Of a stretch of 64,000 nt of DNA, positions 52,940 to 64,000 are shown piece by piece. The notes beneath the pieces are model-generated. The model saw nothing but the letters and a program-made list of their open reading frames with translations. It ran no database searches and was not told the origin of the DNA. Both the position numbers and the translations under genes were made by a program. The DNA lies in NCBI RefSeq assembly GCF_017916325.1, contig NC_090169.1, positions 385,001 through 449,000 of the forward strand, written 5' to 3'. This DNA comes from Leishmania martiniquensis (Eukaryota > Euglenozoa > Kinetoplastea > Trypanosomatida > Trypanosomatidae). Within the stretch, counting starts at the first letter, position 1. Every line of letters begins with the position of its first letter.

Positions 52940-55900
52940 CGCGCGTAGTGGCGCGGATTGCTGCCTGCTGGCGAGGCGCGGTGCTGAGGAGCTGCGGCTG
53001 CTGCCCGTGGAGCGGCTGCGCACGCGTCGCGGAATGTCCCCTTCCGCTTGTGACTGACCGGCCGCCTCTGGAGCGGTGGTGGCGACGGCGGTACGCAGGC
53101 AGCGGTGTGTGCCCCGTGGCCGCGCCGCCACTGGGCCCGCTGCCCGGCGCGGCGGGAGGCGTCTGCGGCAGAGCCGTGCGGCAGCCCGGGAGGCCTGCCT
53201 ATGGGTGTGCGCCCGGCGCCCCTGCGTGCGCAGCCCTCGCGGCGTCTCGGGTTGGGTGCGTGTGTGGTGGCGAGGTGCGCGTGCGCCGACGCCCCCTCAC
53301 CCTGTCACGCGCATGCGGAGCCGCTGCGGTGGTGCCTCTGCGCCCGCGTGGACCTGCTGAGCCTGTCTGCGCGTGCTGTGCGCCGTGAGCGGGATGGGCG
53401 GTGGCGACGCGGTGCGGCGACTCTCCACGCAGGCGCACAGACGCACCGGCCGCTTCGAGGGCGCCACACCGGTGCACCGAGGGCAGCGCGAGTGGAGAAC
53501 GCCGCGGCGAGGGGCCGGGGGTGCGCTGTGCAGCGGCGGCACCCTGCGCGCCCGCCCTCCCCGCTGTGCGCAGCTCCTGTGCTCCGCCACCGGGGCAGCG
53601 AACGAGTGGGGAGGGGTGATGTGAGGAGCACGCAGTGCCCTCTGCCCTGTACGCTTGACCGGCCCCTCTTGCGCTTGTGTCGCTCGCTCGGTGCCGTCGC
53701 GGCGTGTCTTGGGCCCGCCTGCCTCCCTCAGTTACCATTGGTGCTGTGTGCGCGTCGGCGGGTGGCGCCTCTGCTCCCGCTGCGCACGCCACGCCACCTG
53801 AGCCGCACGTCTCTGTGCCCCACCACTCTGGCCACCCGGCACTTCGCACTTCCTCCCTCCCCCCTCTTTGTTGTCCGCCTCGCTGCCACGCGGGCTCGCA
53901 TTGCACATCGGCGCATCCTCTCTTTGGCGCCAAACACGCACGAGCAGAGACACAAAGGCACACGCCCATCTACACTCGATCCTCTCTTGCTCTGCTCCCG
54001 TCTCTCCTCCGTTCTCCCCCTCTACCCCCCTATTCCCTTACCTGTCTCAGCCGCCCCATCAGCGCTGCTGCGCGGGCGCGACACCCCCTCGTGGCTGTCT
54101 TTGCTGCCCACCTCCACTGGAGCCCCTCCGTCAATCACGCATCTGTTCTGCGACAATGGAGTGCAGGATCGGAATTATCATCTATTCAATGATCCAGCTG
54201 ATCGCCTTTGTGCTGGTCGTAGCGGGGACGGTGCTGGAGATGTTTCGCGTCGGGGCGGGAGGGGGATATTTCGCGGGGTCGTGCATGACTCTGTGGGGAC
54301 TAAAGAGTAACTGCAGAGGTACGCATACTGAGATCACCTCAGACACACTTTGGGATAACTGTGTACACCGACGCCGGCGCTTTCACCTGGCTGGGGCGTT
54401 CGCTGTTATCTCAGCCTTTCTCTTTGGTCTCGCGTGCCTTTTCGGATTCATCTCCCTCTGCTGCTGCTCCGGCCTCCGCTGGGTCTGTCTGGCACTCAAC
54501 ATCATCGGCATTGCCACCCTGTGCATCCCGTGGGCAATGATGGTGATAGTCTATGAGAAGGATGATGGGCAATTCTGCTCCAAGCTGAAGGAGGAATGCA
54601 CCTTTGGTGTCGGCTTTGACCTCTTCGTGGCTGCCTGGTGCCTGAATATCTTGAACATCCTATTTTTGCTGCTGCCGTACTAGACGAGGGGCCGCGGGTG
54701 GTGATGAGGGGGGGGCACACTTCAGGGGCATTGAGTAGGCACGCAGAGGAGGCTCGCCTGGTAGCGGCGCGGCGCCTGCACGATGATGTCCTCGCGAGGG
54801 CGCCGGCGAGACCTGTGCCAGCGTGTGAGGGAGGGAGGGAGCGAATGTAGCGGGCCCTCTTGCCCGCCTGTCGCTGGCCTCTCGCTCTTCTCCGCTGCCT
54901 TGGCCGTGGCGCCTCGCATGGCCGTTCGTGTGCCTCCGCAGTGCCCCCGGCGTGTGTGAGCGACTGCTCTCGGGTGCCCTCTCGTGCCCTCCCCACTGCC
55001 GCTGCGGTGTGGGCGGGCAGCTGCCGGCGCGCTGACGGCAGAGCGGCGCGTACATATGAGAGCGGAAGGCCGAATGCGGTTGCCGCGGCGTCTCTCCTTT
55101 ACTGCACTGCTCGCCGTTGGGTCTCTCCGCTTTTGTGCTCGCTGCGCTGCCGATCTGTGCGGTGCTCTGCAGCGGGCGGGGCACGCGTGGCCCTCCGCCG
55201 CCCCGATGCGCGAGTCCCCTTCCCCCCTCCACGACGCCGCTGCCCTGCCGCTGCGGCTGTGCTGTGCGCCCGGCACGCGCGCAGGGGTGGCGGCACCGTG
55301 GCAGCAGGAGAGGCAGCGAGCGCCGTCGCTGGCGCTGCCCACCTCTGCTGCGTTTCCTCATTTGTCTCCCACACGGCTGCACGTGTGCTCGTTCCGCTGT
55401 CTGCCTTTTCGTCTCTCGCGCCCTCTTGCTCTTCCTCCTGTGCCGCCGTTGCTTCTTGCGTCTGTCGCTCCCCCTCTCTCTGGGTGTGCGTGCAGGCGAA
55501 GGAGGCGTGTGGAGAGGGCGGATGCAGCCACGCGCACGCTGACGCAGAGGGCGCGCAGCGGTGCGGGTAGAGAGAGAGAGGACGGCTTTGCGCTTCTTTC
55601 CTCTGCGACTCGCGTCTCTCTGCGTCTGTGTATGCGTTCGGTTTTCTTTTTCTTTCGCCTCTTCGGCCTCTTTTGTGCTTTTCATCGCTTCGCTCCACCA
55701 GTGTGTCCCCCGACGCTATTGTGGGGAGCATCCACCTCACACTGTGGGATGGTGCGCCTGGTGCGGCCGGGGGAGAGGCACGAGGCGCTGGCGGAGCCCA
55801 GGGCCTCACAAGGCCCCGGTGTGCCGCTGGCCGACTTTCTCCTCGGGCGCACCCGGTATCCACGCAGAGCACCCTCTGTCAGCCTCACGGCGGCCGCCAC

Positions 55901-56751
55901 GGCCTCTGCGGTGGTGCAGGAGCCTGAGCGCAGCCCGCGTGGGTCGGGGCATGCCGTGCACCCGGGTCCGTCCGGCGCCGACCGAGCGGCGCGTGTGCGG
56001 AGAAGGGACGAGGACGGGCAGGGGGAGTCCCGCTCGACGCATGGCCCGACTCGGCGGGTGACGGCACGTCCTTGTTGACGAGGACGGCGCTGCTGCGCAG
56101 CAGAGGCCGGTGCGCCGTGGTGCGTGCGCGTGTGTCCACGCAAATGCGCGCCGCGACTGACAGAAGGGCGAGTGCTGCATTGCCGCTGGCAGAGGGGCGC
56201 GGCAGAGCGCAATAACTGCCCTACGGCACCGTAACCAAAACCACCAACACGCCGCACACTGCGCTTCGCCCCCGCCTGAGACGGCAGGAGTGTGCGCGTG
56301 TGCGTTTCCTTTCTCTCTTCTGTTTGTGCTTTCAACGGCGCCTCTCTGCGCGTTTTTCGATCTCTCTTGTCCGTGCTTTCGCTGCTCGACTGGCGTGCGC
56401 CAACGGCGGCACCGCCACGACTGCCGCCCCTGTCCCACTCGTCTGCGAGAGGAGGGGCTGAGGCGGCGCTGACTCGCTTGCTGCTGGCGAGTGGCAGGGC
56501 TGCGCTGTGTGCGTGCATGTGCGCGGCCTCGCACGCGCGGCTCGTGCGCGTAATCGTGTGGAGACGACTCTGCGTGTCCCTCTGACGATGCGGCCCCCCT
56601 TCTTGCACTCGCGCCTCTCCATTTGCCCCTCTGCGGTCTGCTGCACCTTCGCGCCCGTGTCATGGGCGTGCCTCCTCGGAAGGTGATGATGATGAGCTGC
56701 CGCCCTGGGGCCGACGCGGAGACGGCCACTCCCCGAACGGAAGCTGACGTG
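52940..56751 (+). repeat. Amastin tandem unit 2
   Basis: Same organisation as unit 1. Differences noticed are mostly in homopolymers: C4 at about 53293 (C7 in units 1, 3 and 4), one fewer T near 56355, one fewer C near 56427, and a shortened GCGCGAGGGG near 55280. Almost identical elsewhere. Confidence 0.93.
54156..54683 (+). CDS. Amastin-like surface protein 2
   Basis: 175 residues, protein identical to amastin 1: four spans, signature C43-C53, ending in LLLPY. The flanking 5' and 3' sequences are also near-identical, so the two mRNAs should be regulated alike. The identical copies point to recent unequal crossing-over or gene conversion and to a dosage effect. Confidence 0.92.
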   Translation: MECRIGIIIYSMIQLIAFVLVVAGTVLEMFRVGAGGGYFAGSCMTLWGLKSNCRGTHTEITSDTLWDNCVHRRRRFHLAGAFAVISAFLFGLACLFGFISLCCCSGLRWVCLALNIIGIATLCIPWAMMVIVYEKDDGQFCSKLKEECTFGVGFDLFVAAWCLNILNILFLLLPY

Positions 56752-59700
56752 CGCGCGTAGTGGCGCGGATTGCTGCCTGCTGGCGAGGCGCGGTGCTGAG
56801 GAGCTGCGGCTGCTGCCCGTGGAGCGGCTGCGCACGCGTCGCGGAATGTCCCCTTCCGCTTGTGACTGACCGGCCGCCTCTGGAGCGGTGGTGGCGACGG
56901 CGGTACGCAGGCAGCGGTGTGTGCCCCGTGGCCGCGCCGCCACTGGGCCCGCTGCCCGGCGCGGCGGGAGGCGTCTGCGGCAGAGCCGTGCGGCAGCCCG
57001 GGAGGCCTGCCTATGGGTGTGCGCCCGGCGCCCCTGCGTGCGCAGCCCTCGCGGCGTCTCGGGTTGGGTGCGTGTGTGGTGGCGAGGTGCGCGTGCGCCG
57101 ACGCCCCCCCCTCACCCTGTCACGCGCATGCGGAGCCGCTGCGGTGGTGCCTCTGCGCCCGCGTGGACCTGCTGAGCCTGTCTGCGCGTGCTGTGCGCCG
57201 TGAGCGGGATGGGCGGTGGCGACGCGGTGCGGCGACTCTCCACGCAGGCGCACAGACGCACCGGCCGCTTCGAGGGCGCCACACCGGTGCACCGAGGGCA
57301 GCGCGAGTGGAGAACGCCGCGGCGAGGGGCCGGGGGTGCGCTGTGCAGCGGCGGCACCCTGCGCGCCCGCCCTCCCCGCTGTGCGCAGCTCCTGTGCTCC
57401 GCCACCGGGGCAGCGAACGAGTGGGGAGGGGGTGATGTGAGGAGCACGCAGTGCCCTCTGCCCTGTACGCTTGACCGGCCCCTCTTGCGCTTGTGTCGCT
57501 CGCTCGGTGCCGTCGCGGCGTGTCTTGGGCCCGCCTGCCTCCCTCAGTTACCATTGGTGCTGTGTGCGCGTCGGCGGGTGGCGCCTCTGCTCCCGCTGCG
57601 CACGCCACGCCACCTGAGCCGCACGTCTCTGTGCCCCACCACTCTGGCCACCCGGCACTTCGCACTTCCTCCCTCCCCCCTCTTTGTTGTCCGCCTCGCT
57701 GCCACGCGGGCTCGCATTGCACATCGGCGCATCCTCTCTTTGGCGCCAAACACGCACGAGCAGAGACACAAAGGCACACGCCCATCTACACTCGATCCTC
57801 TCTTGCTCTGCTCCCGTCTCTCCTCCGTTCTCCCCCTCTACCCCCCTATTCCCTTACCTGTCTCAGCCGCCCCATCAGCGCTGCTGCGCGGGCGCGACAC
57901 CCCCTCGTGGCTGTCTTTGCTGCCCACCTCCACTGGAGCCCCTCCGTCAATCACGCATCTGTTCTGCGACAATGGAGTGCAGGATCGGAATTATCATCTA
58001 TTCAATGATCCAGCTGATCGCCTTTGTGCTGGTCGTAGCGGGGACGGTGCTGGAGATGTTTCGCGTCGGGGCGGGAGGGGGATATTTCGCGGGGTCGTGC
58101 ATGACTCTGTGGGGACTAAAGAGTAACTGCAGAGGTACGCATACTGAGATCACCTCAGACACACTTTGGGATAGCTGTGTACACCGACGCCGGCGCTTTC
58201 ACCTGGCTGGGGCGTTCGCTGTTATCTCAGCCTTTCTCTTTGGTCTCGCGTGCCTTTTCGGATTCATCTCCCTCTGCTGCTGCTCCGGCCTCCGCTGGGT
58301 CTGTCTGGCACTCAACATCATCGGCATTGCCACCCTGTGCATCCCGTGGGCAATGATGGTGATAGTCTATGAGAAGGATGATGGGCAATTCTGCTCCAAG
58401 CTGAAGGAGGAATGCACCTTTGGTGTCGGCTTTGACCTCTTCGTGGCTGCCTGGTGCCTGAATATCTTGAACATCCTATTTTTGCTGCTGCCGTACTAGA
58501 CGAGGGGCCGCGGGTGGTGATGAGGGGGGGGGCACACTTCAGGGGCATTGAGTAGGCACGCAGAGGAGGCTCGCCTGGTAGCGGCGCGGCGCCTGCACGA
58601 TGATGTCCTCGCGAGGGCGCCGGCGAGACCTGTGCCAGCGTGTGAGGGAGGGAGGGAGCGAATGTAGCGGGCCCTCTTGCCCGCCTGTCGCTGGCCTCTC
58701 GCTCTTCTCCGCTGCCTTGGCCGTGGCGCCTCGCATGGCCGTTCGTGTGCCTCCGCAGTGCCCCCGGCGTGTGTGAGCGACTGCTCTCGGGTGCCCTCTC
58801 GTGCCCTCCCCACTGCCGCTGCGGTGTGGGCGGGCAGCTGCCGGCGCGCTGACGGCAGAGCGGCGCGTACATATGAGAGCGGAAGGCCGAATGCGGTTGC
58901 CGCGGCGTCTCTCCTTTACTGCACTGCTCGCCGTTGGGTCTCTCCGCTTTTGTGCTCGCTGCGCTGCCGATCTGTGCGGTGCTCTGCAGCGGGCGGGGCA
59001 CGCGTGGCCCTCCGCCGCCCCGATGCGCGAGTCCCCCTCCCCCCTCCACGACGCCGCTGCCCTGCCGCTGCGGCTGTGCTGTGCGCCCGGCACGCGCGCG
59101 AGGGGTGGCGGCACCGTGGCAGCAGGAGAGGCAGCGAGCGCCGTCGCTGGCGCTGCCCACCTCTGCTGCGTTTCCTCATTTGTCTCCCACACGGCTGCAC
59201 GTGTGCTCGTTCCGCTGTCTGCCTTTTCGTCTCTCGCGCCCTCTTGCTCTTCCTCCTGTGCCGCCGTTGCTTCTTGCGTCTGTCGCTCCCCCTCTCTCTG
59301 GGTGTGCGTGCAGGCGAAGGAGGCGTGTGGAGAGGGCGGATGCAGCCACGCGCACGCTGACGCAGAGGGCGCGCAGCGGTGCGGGTAGAGAGAGAGAGGA
59401 CGGCTTTGCGCTTCTTTCCTCTGCGACTCGCGTCTCTCTGCGTCTGTGTATGCGTTCGGTTTTCTTTTTCTTTCGCCTCTTCGGCCTCTTTTGTGCTTTT
59501 CATCGCTTCGCTCCACCAGTGTGTCCCCCGACGCTATTGTGGGGAGCATCCACCTCACACTGTGGGATGGTGCGCCTGGTGCGGCCGGGGAGAGGCACGA
59601 GGCGCTGGCGGAGCCCAGGGCCTCACAAGGCCCCGGTGTGCCGCTGGCCGACTTTCTCCTCGGGCGCACCCGGTATCCACGCAGAGCACCCTCTGTCAGC

Positions 59701-60570
59701 CTCACGGCGGCCGCCACGGCCTCTGCGGTGGTGCAGGAGCCTGAGCGCAGCCCGCGTGGGTCGGGGCATGCCGTGCACCCGGGTCCGTCCGGCGCCGACC
59801 GAGCGGCGCGTGTGCGGAGAAGGGACGAGGACGGGCAGGGGGAGTCCCGCTCGACGCATGGCCCGACTCGGCGGGTGACGGCACGTCCTTGTTGATGAGG
59901 ACGGCGCTGCTGCGCAGCAGAGGCCGGTGCGCCGTGGTGCGTGCGCGTGTGTCCACGCAAATGCGCGCCGCGACTGACAGAAGGGCGAGTGCTGCATTGC
60001 CGCTGGCAGAGGGGCGCGGCAGAGCGCAATAACTGCCCTACGGCACCGTAACCAAAACCACCAACACGCCGCACACTGCGCTTCGCCCCCGCCTGAGACG
60101 GCAGGAGTGTGCGCGTGTGCGTTTCCTTTCTCTCTTCTGTTTGTGCTTTCAACGGCGCCTCTCTGCGCGTTTTTTCGATCTCTCTTGTCCGTGCTTTCGC
60201 TGCTCGACTGGCGTGCGCCAACGGCGGCACCGCCACGACTGCCGCCCCCTGTCCCACTCGTCTGCGAGAGGAGGGGCTGAGGCGGCGCTGACTCGCTTGC
60301 TGCTGGCGAGTGGCAGGGCTGCGCTGTGTGCGTGCATGTGCGCGGCCTCGCACGCGCGGCTCGTGCGCGTAATCGTGTGGAGACGACTCTGCGTGTCCCT
60401 CTGACGATGCGGCCCCCCTTCTTGCACTCGCGCCTCTCCATTTGCCCCTCTGCGGTCTGCTGCACCTTCGCGCCCGTGTCATGGGCGTGCCTCCTCGGAA
60501 GGTGATGATGATGAGCTGCCGCCCTGGGGCCGACGCGGAGACGGCCACTCCCCGAACGGAAGCTGACGTG
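56752..60570 (+). repeat. Amastin tandem unit 3
   Basis: Same organisation. Has an extra G near 57431 and G8 instead of G7 near 58524-58531, and loses a G near 59590 relative to unit 1. Confidence 0.93.
57972..58499 (+). CDS. Amastin-like surface protein 3
   Basis: 175 residues, differing from amastins 1 and 2 by one residue, Asn68 to Ser, in the outer loop just before C69. The change is a single A-to-G transition near 58174. Spans, signature and tail are otherwise the same. Confidence 0.92.
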   Translation: MECRIGIIIYSMIQLIAFVLVVAGTVLEMFRVGAGGGYFAGSCMTLWGLKSNCRGTHTEITSDTLWDSCVHRRRRFHLAGAFAVISAFLFGLACLFGFISLCCCSGLRWVCLALNIIGIATLCIPWAMMVIVYEKDDGQFCSKLKEECTFGVGFDLFVAAWCLNILNILFLLLPY

Positions 60571-63500
60571 CGCGCGTAGTGGCGCGGATTGCTGCCTGCT
60601 GGCGAGGCGCGGTGCTGAGGAGCTGCGGCTGCTGCCCGTGGAGCGGCTGCGCACGCGTCGCGGAATGTCCCCTTCCGCTTGTGACTGACCGGCCGCCTCT
60701 GGAGCGGTGGTGGCGACGGCGGTACGCAGGCAGCGGTGTGTGCCCCGTGGCCGCGCCGCCACTGGGCCCGCTGCCCGGCGCGGCGGGAGGCGTCTGCGGC
60801 AGAGCCGTGCGGCAGCCCGGGAGGCCTGCCTATGGGTGTGCGCCCGGCGCCCCTGCGTGCGCAGCCCTCGCGGCGTCTCGGGTTGGGTGCGTGTGTGGTG
60901 GCGAGGTGCGCGTGCGCCGACGCCCCCCCCTCACCCTGTCACGCGCATGCGGAGCCGCTGCGGTGGTGCCTCTGCGCCCGCGTGGACCTGCTGAGCCTGT
61001 CTGCGCGTGCTGTGCGCCGTGAGCGGGATGGGCGGTGGCGACGCGGTGCGGCGACTCTCCACGCAGGCGCACAGACGCACCGGCCGCTTCGAGGGCGCCA
61101 CACCGGTGCACCGAGGGCAGCGCGAGTGGAGAACGCCGCGGCGAGGGGCCGGGGGTGCGCTGTGCAGCGGCGGCACCCTGCGCGCCCGCCCTCCCCGCTG
61201 TGCGCAGCTCCTGTGCTCCGCCACCGGGGCAGCGAACGAGTGGGGAGGGGTGATGTGAGGAGCACGCAGTGCCCTCTGCCCTGTACGCTTGACCGGCCCC
61301 TCTTGCGCTTGTGTCGCTCGCTCGGTGCCGTCGCGGCGTGTCTTGGGCCCGCCTGCCTCCCTCAGTTACCATTGGTGCTGTGTGCGCGTCGGCGGGTGGC
61401 GCCTCTGCTCCCGCTGCGCACGCCACGCCACCTGAGCCGCACGTCTCTGTGCCCCACCACTCTGGCCACCCGGCACTTCGCACTTCCTCCCTCCCCCCTC
61501 TTTGTTGTCCGCCTCGCTGCCACGCGGGCTCGCATTGCACATCGGCGCATCCTCTCTTTGGCGCCAAACACGCACGAGCAGAGACACAAAGGCACACGCC
61601 CATCTACACTCGATCCTCTCTTGCTCTGCTCCCGTCTCTCCTCCGTTCTCCCCCTCTACCCCCCTATTCCCTTACCTGTCTCAGCCGCCCCATCAGCGCT
61701 GCTGCGCGGGCGCGACACCCCCTCGTGGCTGTCTTTGCTGCCCACCTCCACTGGAGCCCCTCCGTCAATCACGCATCTGTTCTGCGACAATGGAGTGCAG
61801 GATCGGAATTAGTGTATACGTGATTCTGCAGTTCATCTCGTTTCTGTTCGTGGTGGTGGGCACACCGATCGAGTTCTTTGTCATAAAGGAGGGCCTTGGG
61901 TTTGAGACGAGGGTCTGCCTCACGTTGTGGGGGTTTAGTAGAAACTGCTCGAAAACTCGTTTCGATATCACGCTAGTGGATCTCTGGGCCGAGTGCCCGG
62001 CCCGCCTTCGCCGCTTCCGCGCTGGTGAAGCTTTTGCGGTCATGTCCATCTTCCTTTACGGCGCTGCGGCCGTGCTGGGCTTACTTATCTTATTGTACAG
62101 CTCTGCTGGCTTCCGCTGGGTCTGTCTGGCACTCAACATCATCGGCATTGCCACCCTGTGCATCCCGTGGGCGTTGATGTTGACGGCCCAGCGCACTGAC
62201 CATGATAAGTTTTGCATAAATCTTCTTACAGACTTTAATTTCGGTGCAGGCTTTGCCCTCTTCGTGGCTGCCTGGTGCCTGAATATCTTGAACATCCTAT
62301 TTTTGCTGCTGCCGTACTAGACGAGGGGCCGCGGGTGGTGATGAGGGGGGGGCACACTTCAGGGGCATTGAGTAGGCACGCAGAGGAGGCTCGCCTGGTA
62401 GCGGCGCGGCGCCTGCACGATGATGTCCTCGCGAGGGCGCCGGCGAGACCTGTGCCAGCGTGTGAGGGAGGGAGGGAGCGAATGTAGCGGGCCCTCTTGC
62501 CCGCCTGTCGCTGGCCTCTCGCTCTTCTCCGCTGCCTTGGCCGTGGCGCCTCGCATGGCCGTTCGTGTGCCTCCGCAGTGCCCCCGGCGTGTGTGAGCGA
62601 CTGCTCTCGGGTGCCCTCTCGTGCCCTCCCCACTGCCGCTGCGGTGTGGGCGGGCAGCTGCCGGCGCGCTGACGGCAGAGCGGCGCGTACATATGAGAGC
62701 GGAAGGCCGAATGCGGTTGCCGCGGCGTCTCTCCTTTACTGCACTGCTCGCCGTTGGGTCTCTCCGCTTTTGTGCTCGCTGCGCTGCCGATCTGTGCGGT
62801 GCTCTGCAGCGGGCGGGGCACGCGTGGCCCTCCGCCGCCCCGATGCGCGAGTCCCCCTCCCCCCTCCACGACGCCGCTGCCCTGCCGCTGCGGCTGTGCT
62901 GTGCGCCCGGCACGCGCGCGAGGGGTGGCGGCACCGTGGCAGCAGGAGAGGCAGCGAGCGCCGTCGCTGGCGCTGCCCACCTCTGCTGCGTTTCCTCATT
63001 TGTCTCCCACACGGCTGCACGTGTGCTCGTTCCGCTGTCTGCCTTTTCGTCTCTCGCGCCCTCTTGCTCTTCCTCCTGTGCCGCCGTTGCTTCTTGCGTC
63101 TGTCGCTCCCCCTCTCTCTGGGTGTGCGTGCAGGCGAAGGAGGCGTGTGGAGAGGGCGGATGCAGCCACGCGCACGCTGACGCAGAGGGCGCGCAGCGGT
63201 GCGGGTAGAGAGAGAGAGAGGACGGCTTTGCGCTTCTTTCCTCTGCGACTCGCGTCTCTCTGCGTCTGTGTATGCGTTCGGTTTTCTTTTTCTTTCGCCT
63301 CTTCGGCCTCTTTTGTGCTTTTCATCGCTTCGCTCCACCAGTGTGTCCCCCGACGCTATTGTGGGGAGCATCCACCTCACACTGTGGGATGGTGCGCCTG
63401 GTGCGGCCGGGGGAGAGGCACGAGGCGCTGGCGGAGCCCAGGGCCTCACAAGGCCCCGGTGTGCCGCTGGCCGACTTTCTCCTCGGGCGCACCCGGTATC

Positions 63501-64000
63501 CACGCAGAGCACCCTCTGTCAGCCTCACGGCGGCCGCCACGGCCTCTGCGGTGGTGCAGGAGCCTGAGCGCAGCCCGCGTGGGTCGGGGCATGCCGTGCA
63601 CCCGGGTCCGTCCGGCGCCGACCGAGCGGCGCGTGTGCGGAGAAGGGACGAGGACGGGCAGGGGGAGTCCCGCTCGACGCATGGCCCGACTCGGCGGGTG
63701 ACGGCACGTCCTTGTTGATGAGGACGGCGCTGCTGCGCAGCAGAGGCCGGTGCGCCGTGGTGCGTGCGCGTGTGTCCACGCAAATGCGCGCCGCGACTGA
63801 CAGAAGGGCGAGTGCTGCATTGCCGCTGGCAGAGGGGCGCGGCAGAGCGCAATAACTGCCCTACGGCACCGTAACCAAAACCACCAACACGCCGCACACT
63901 GCGCTTCGCCCCCGCCTGAGACGGCAGGAGTGTGCGCGTGTGCGTTTCCTTTCTCTCTTCTGTTTGTGCTTTCAACGGCGCCTCTCTGCGCGTTTTTTCG
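60571..64000 (+). repeat. Amastin tandem unit 4 (cut by window end)
   Basis: Same 5' spacer and 3' region as the other units; it runs off the window at 64000, before the end of the unit. Only the central parts of its amastin CDS differ strongly. The array may continue to the right. Confidence 0.93.
61790..62320 (+). CDS. Amastin-like surface protein 4, mosaic variant
   Basis: 176 residues, a typical four-span amastin with signature C-LTLWGFSRN-C. Its DNA is identical to the other copies for the first 22 nt (coding MECRIGI), for 61 bp at 62112-62172 (FRWVCLALNIIGIATLCIPWA) and for 64 bp at 62257-62320 (the last span, to LLLPY), and in the flanks. The segments 61812-62111 and 62173-62256 are unrelated at DNA level although the fold is kept. 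The variable parts cover span 1, the outer loop, span 2 and the second outer loop. VYVILQFISFLFVVVGTPIEFF at the start of span 1 fits the delta-amastin style. A working gene is indicated by an open frame and kept motifs. Confidence 0.92.
   Translation: MECRIGISVYVILQFISFLFVVVGTPIEFFVIKEGLGFETRVCLTLWGFSRNCSKTRFDITLVDLWAECPARLRRFRAGEAFAVMSIFLYGAAAVLGLLILLYSSAGFRWVCLALNIIGIATLCIPWALMLTAQRTDHDKFCINLLTDFNFGAGFALFVAAWCLNILNILFLLLPY

Noticed and set aside
58539..60548. 669-aa minus-strand open frame in amastin unit 3
   Set aside because: The same DNA in units 1, 2 and 4 is split into shorter frames by one-base homopolymer changes, the composition is Arg/Ala/Pro-rich, and it runs against the single coding strand of the window.
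1..64000. CRISPR arrays, prophage or bacterial operon features
   Set aside because: No array of short repeats with spacers, and gene structure, trans-splicing signals and proteins are all trypanosomatid. The direct repeats present are gene-sized or retroposon-like.

Overview
The window is protozoan nuclear DNA from a trypanosomatid, almost certainly Leishmania. The evidence is that every supported gene is intronless and lies on the + strand (one directional, polycistronic cluster), that genes sit 0.5-4 kb apart behind pyrimidine tracts followed by AG dinucleotides (the spliced-leader acceptor pattern), that codons are GC-rich, that SIDER2-like retroposon remnants are scattered between genes, and that the right end is an amastin array. 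From memory, the order EF-1beta / EF-1beta / PP1 / ribosomal L13a / amastins resembles L. major chromosome 34. The species cannot be fixed from sequence alone.

Layout. 1-4.0 kb: no supported gene, one SIDER2-like element. 4.0-11.8 kb: a Pcc1 (KEOPS subunit) homologue, then two full translation elongation factor 1-beta genes with identical proteins. Between them lies a small diverged gene that encodes only the EF-1beta N-terminal domain. 14.7-25.4 kb: a PP1-type phosphatase with a long N-terminal extension, ribosomal protein uL13 (L13a), a CCCH zinc-finger-type protein and a large PPR-like protein. 25.4-31.5 kb: RPB6, bracketed by a 749-bp direct repeat that carries a SIDER2-like sequence, then a tail-anchored UBC6-type E2 and a small single-span membrane protein with a mitochondrial-type N-terminus. 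33.3-46.9 kb: a coiled-coil protein with a possible C1q/TNF-like C-terminal domain, a 107-aa small-Tim-like protein, a WEE1-family kinase, and a fusion of a degenerate metallo-beta-lactamase (persulfide-dioxygenase-like) domain with two rhodanese domains. 49.1-64.0 kb: a tandem array of ~3.82-kb amastin units, four genes, the last unit cut by the window edge.

The genes do not form a single pathway, as is usual in trypanosomatid clusters; expression is expected to be set after transcription, mainly through 3' UTRs. Three places show recombination at work: the EF-1beta pair (5' UTR and CDS identical, 3' UTRs unrelated), the direct repeats around RPB6, and the amastin array, where the fourth gene is a mosaic of shared and diverged blocks. 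A ~325-bp sequence is shared nearly unchanged between the EF-1beta spacer and every amastin spacer.
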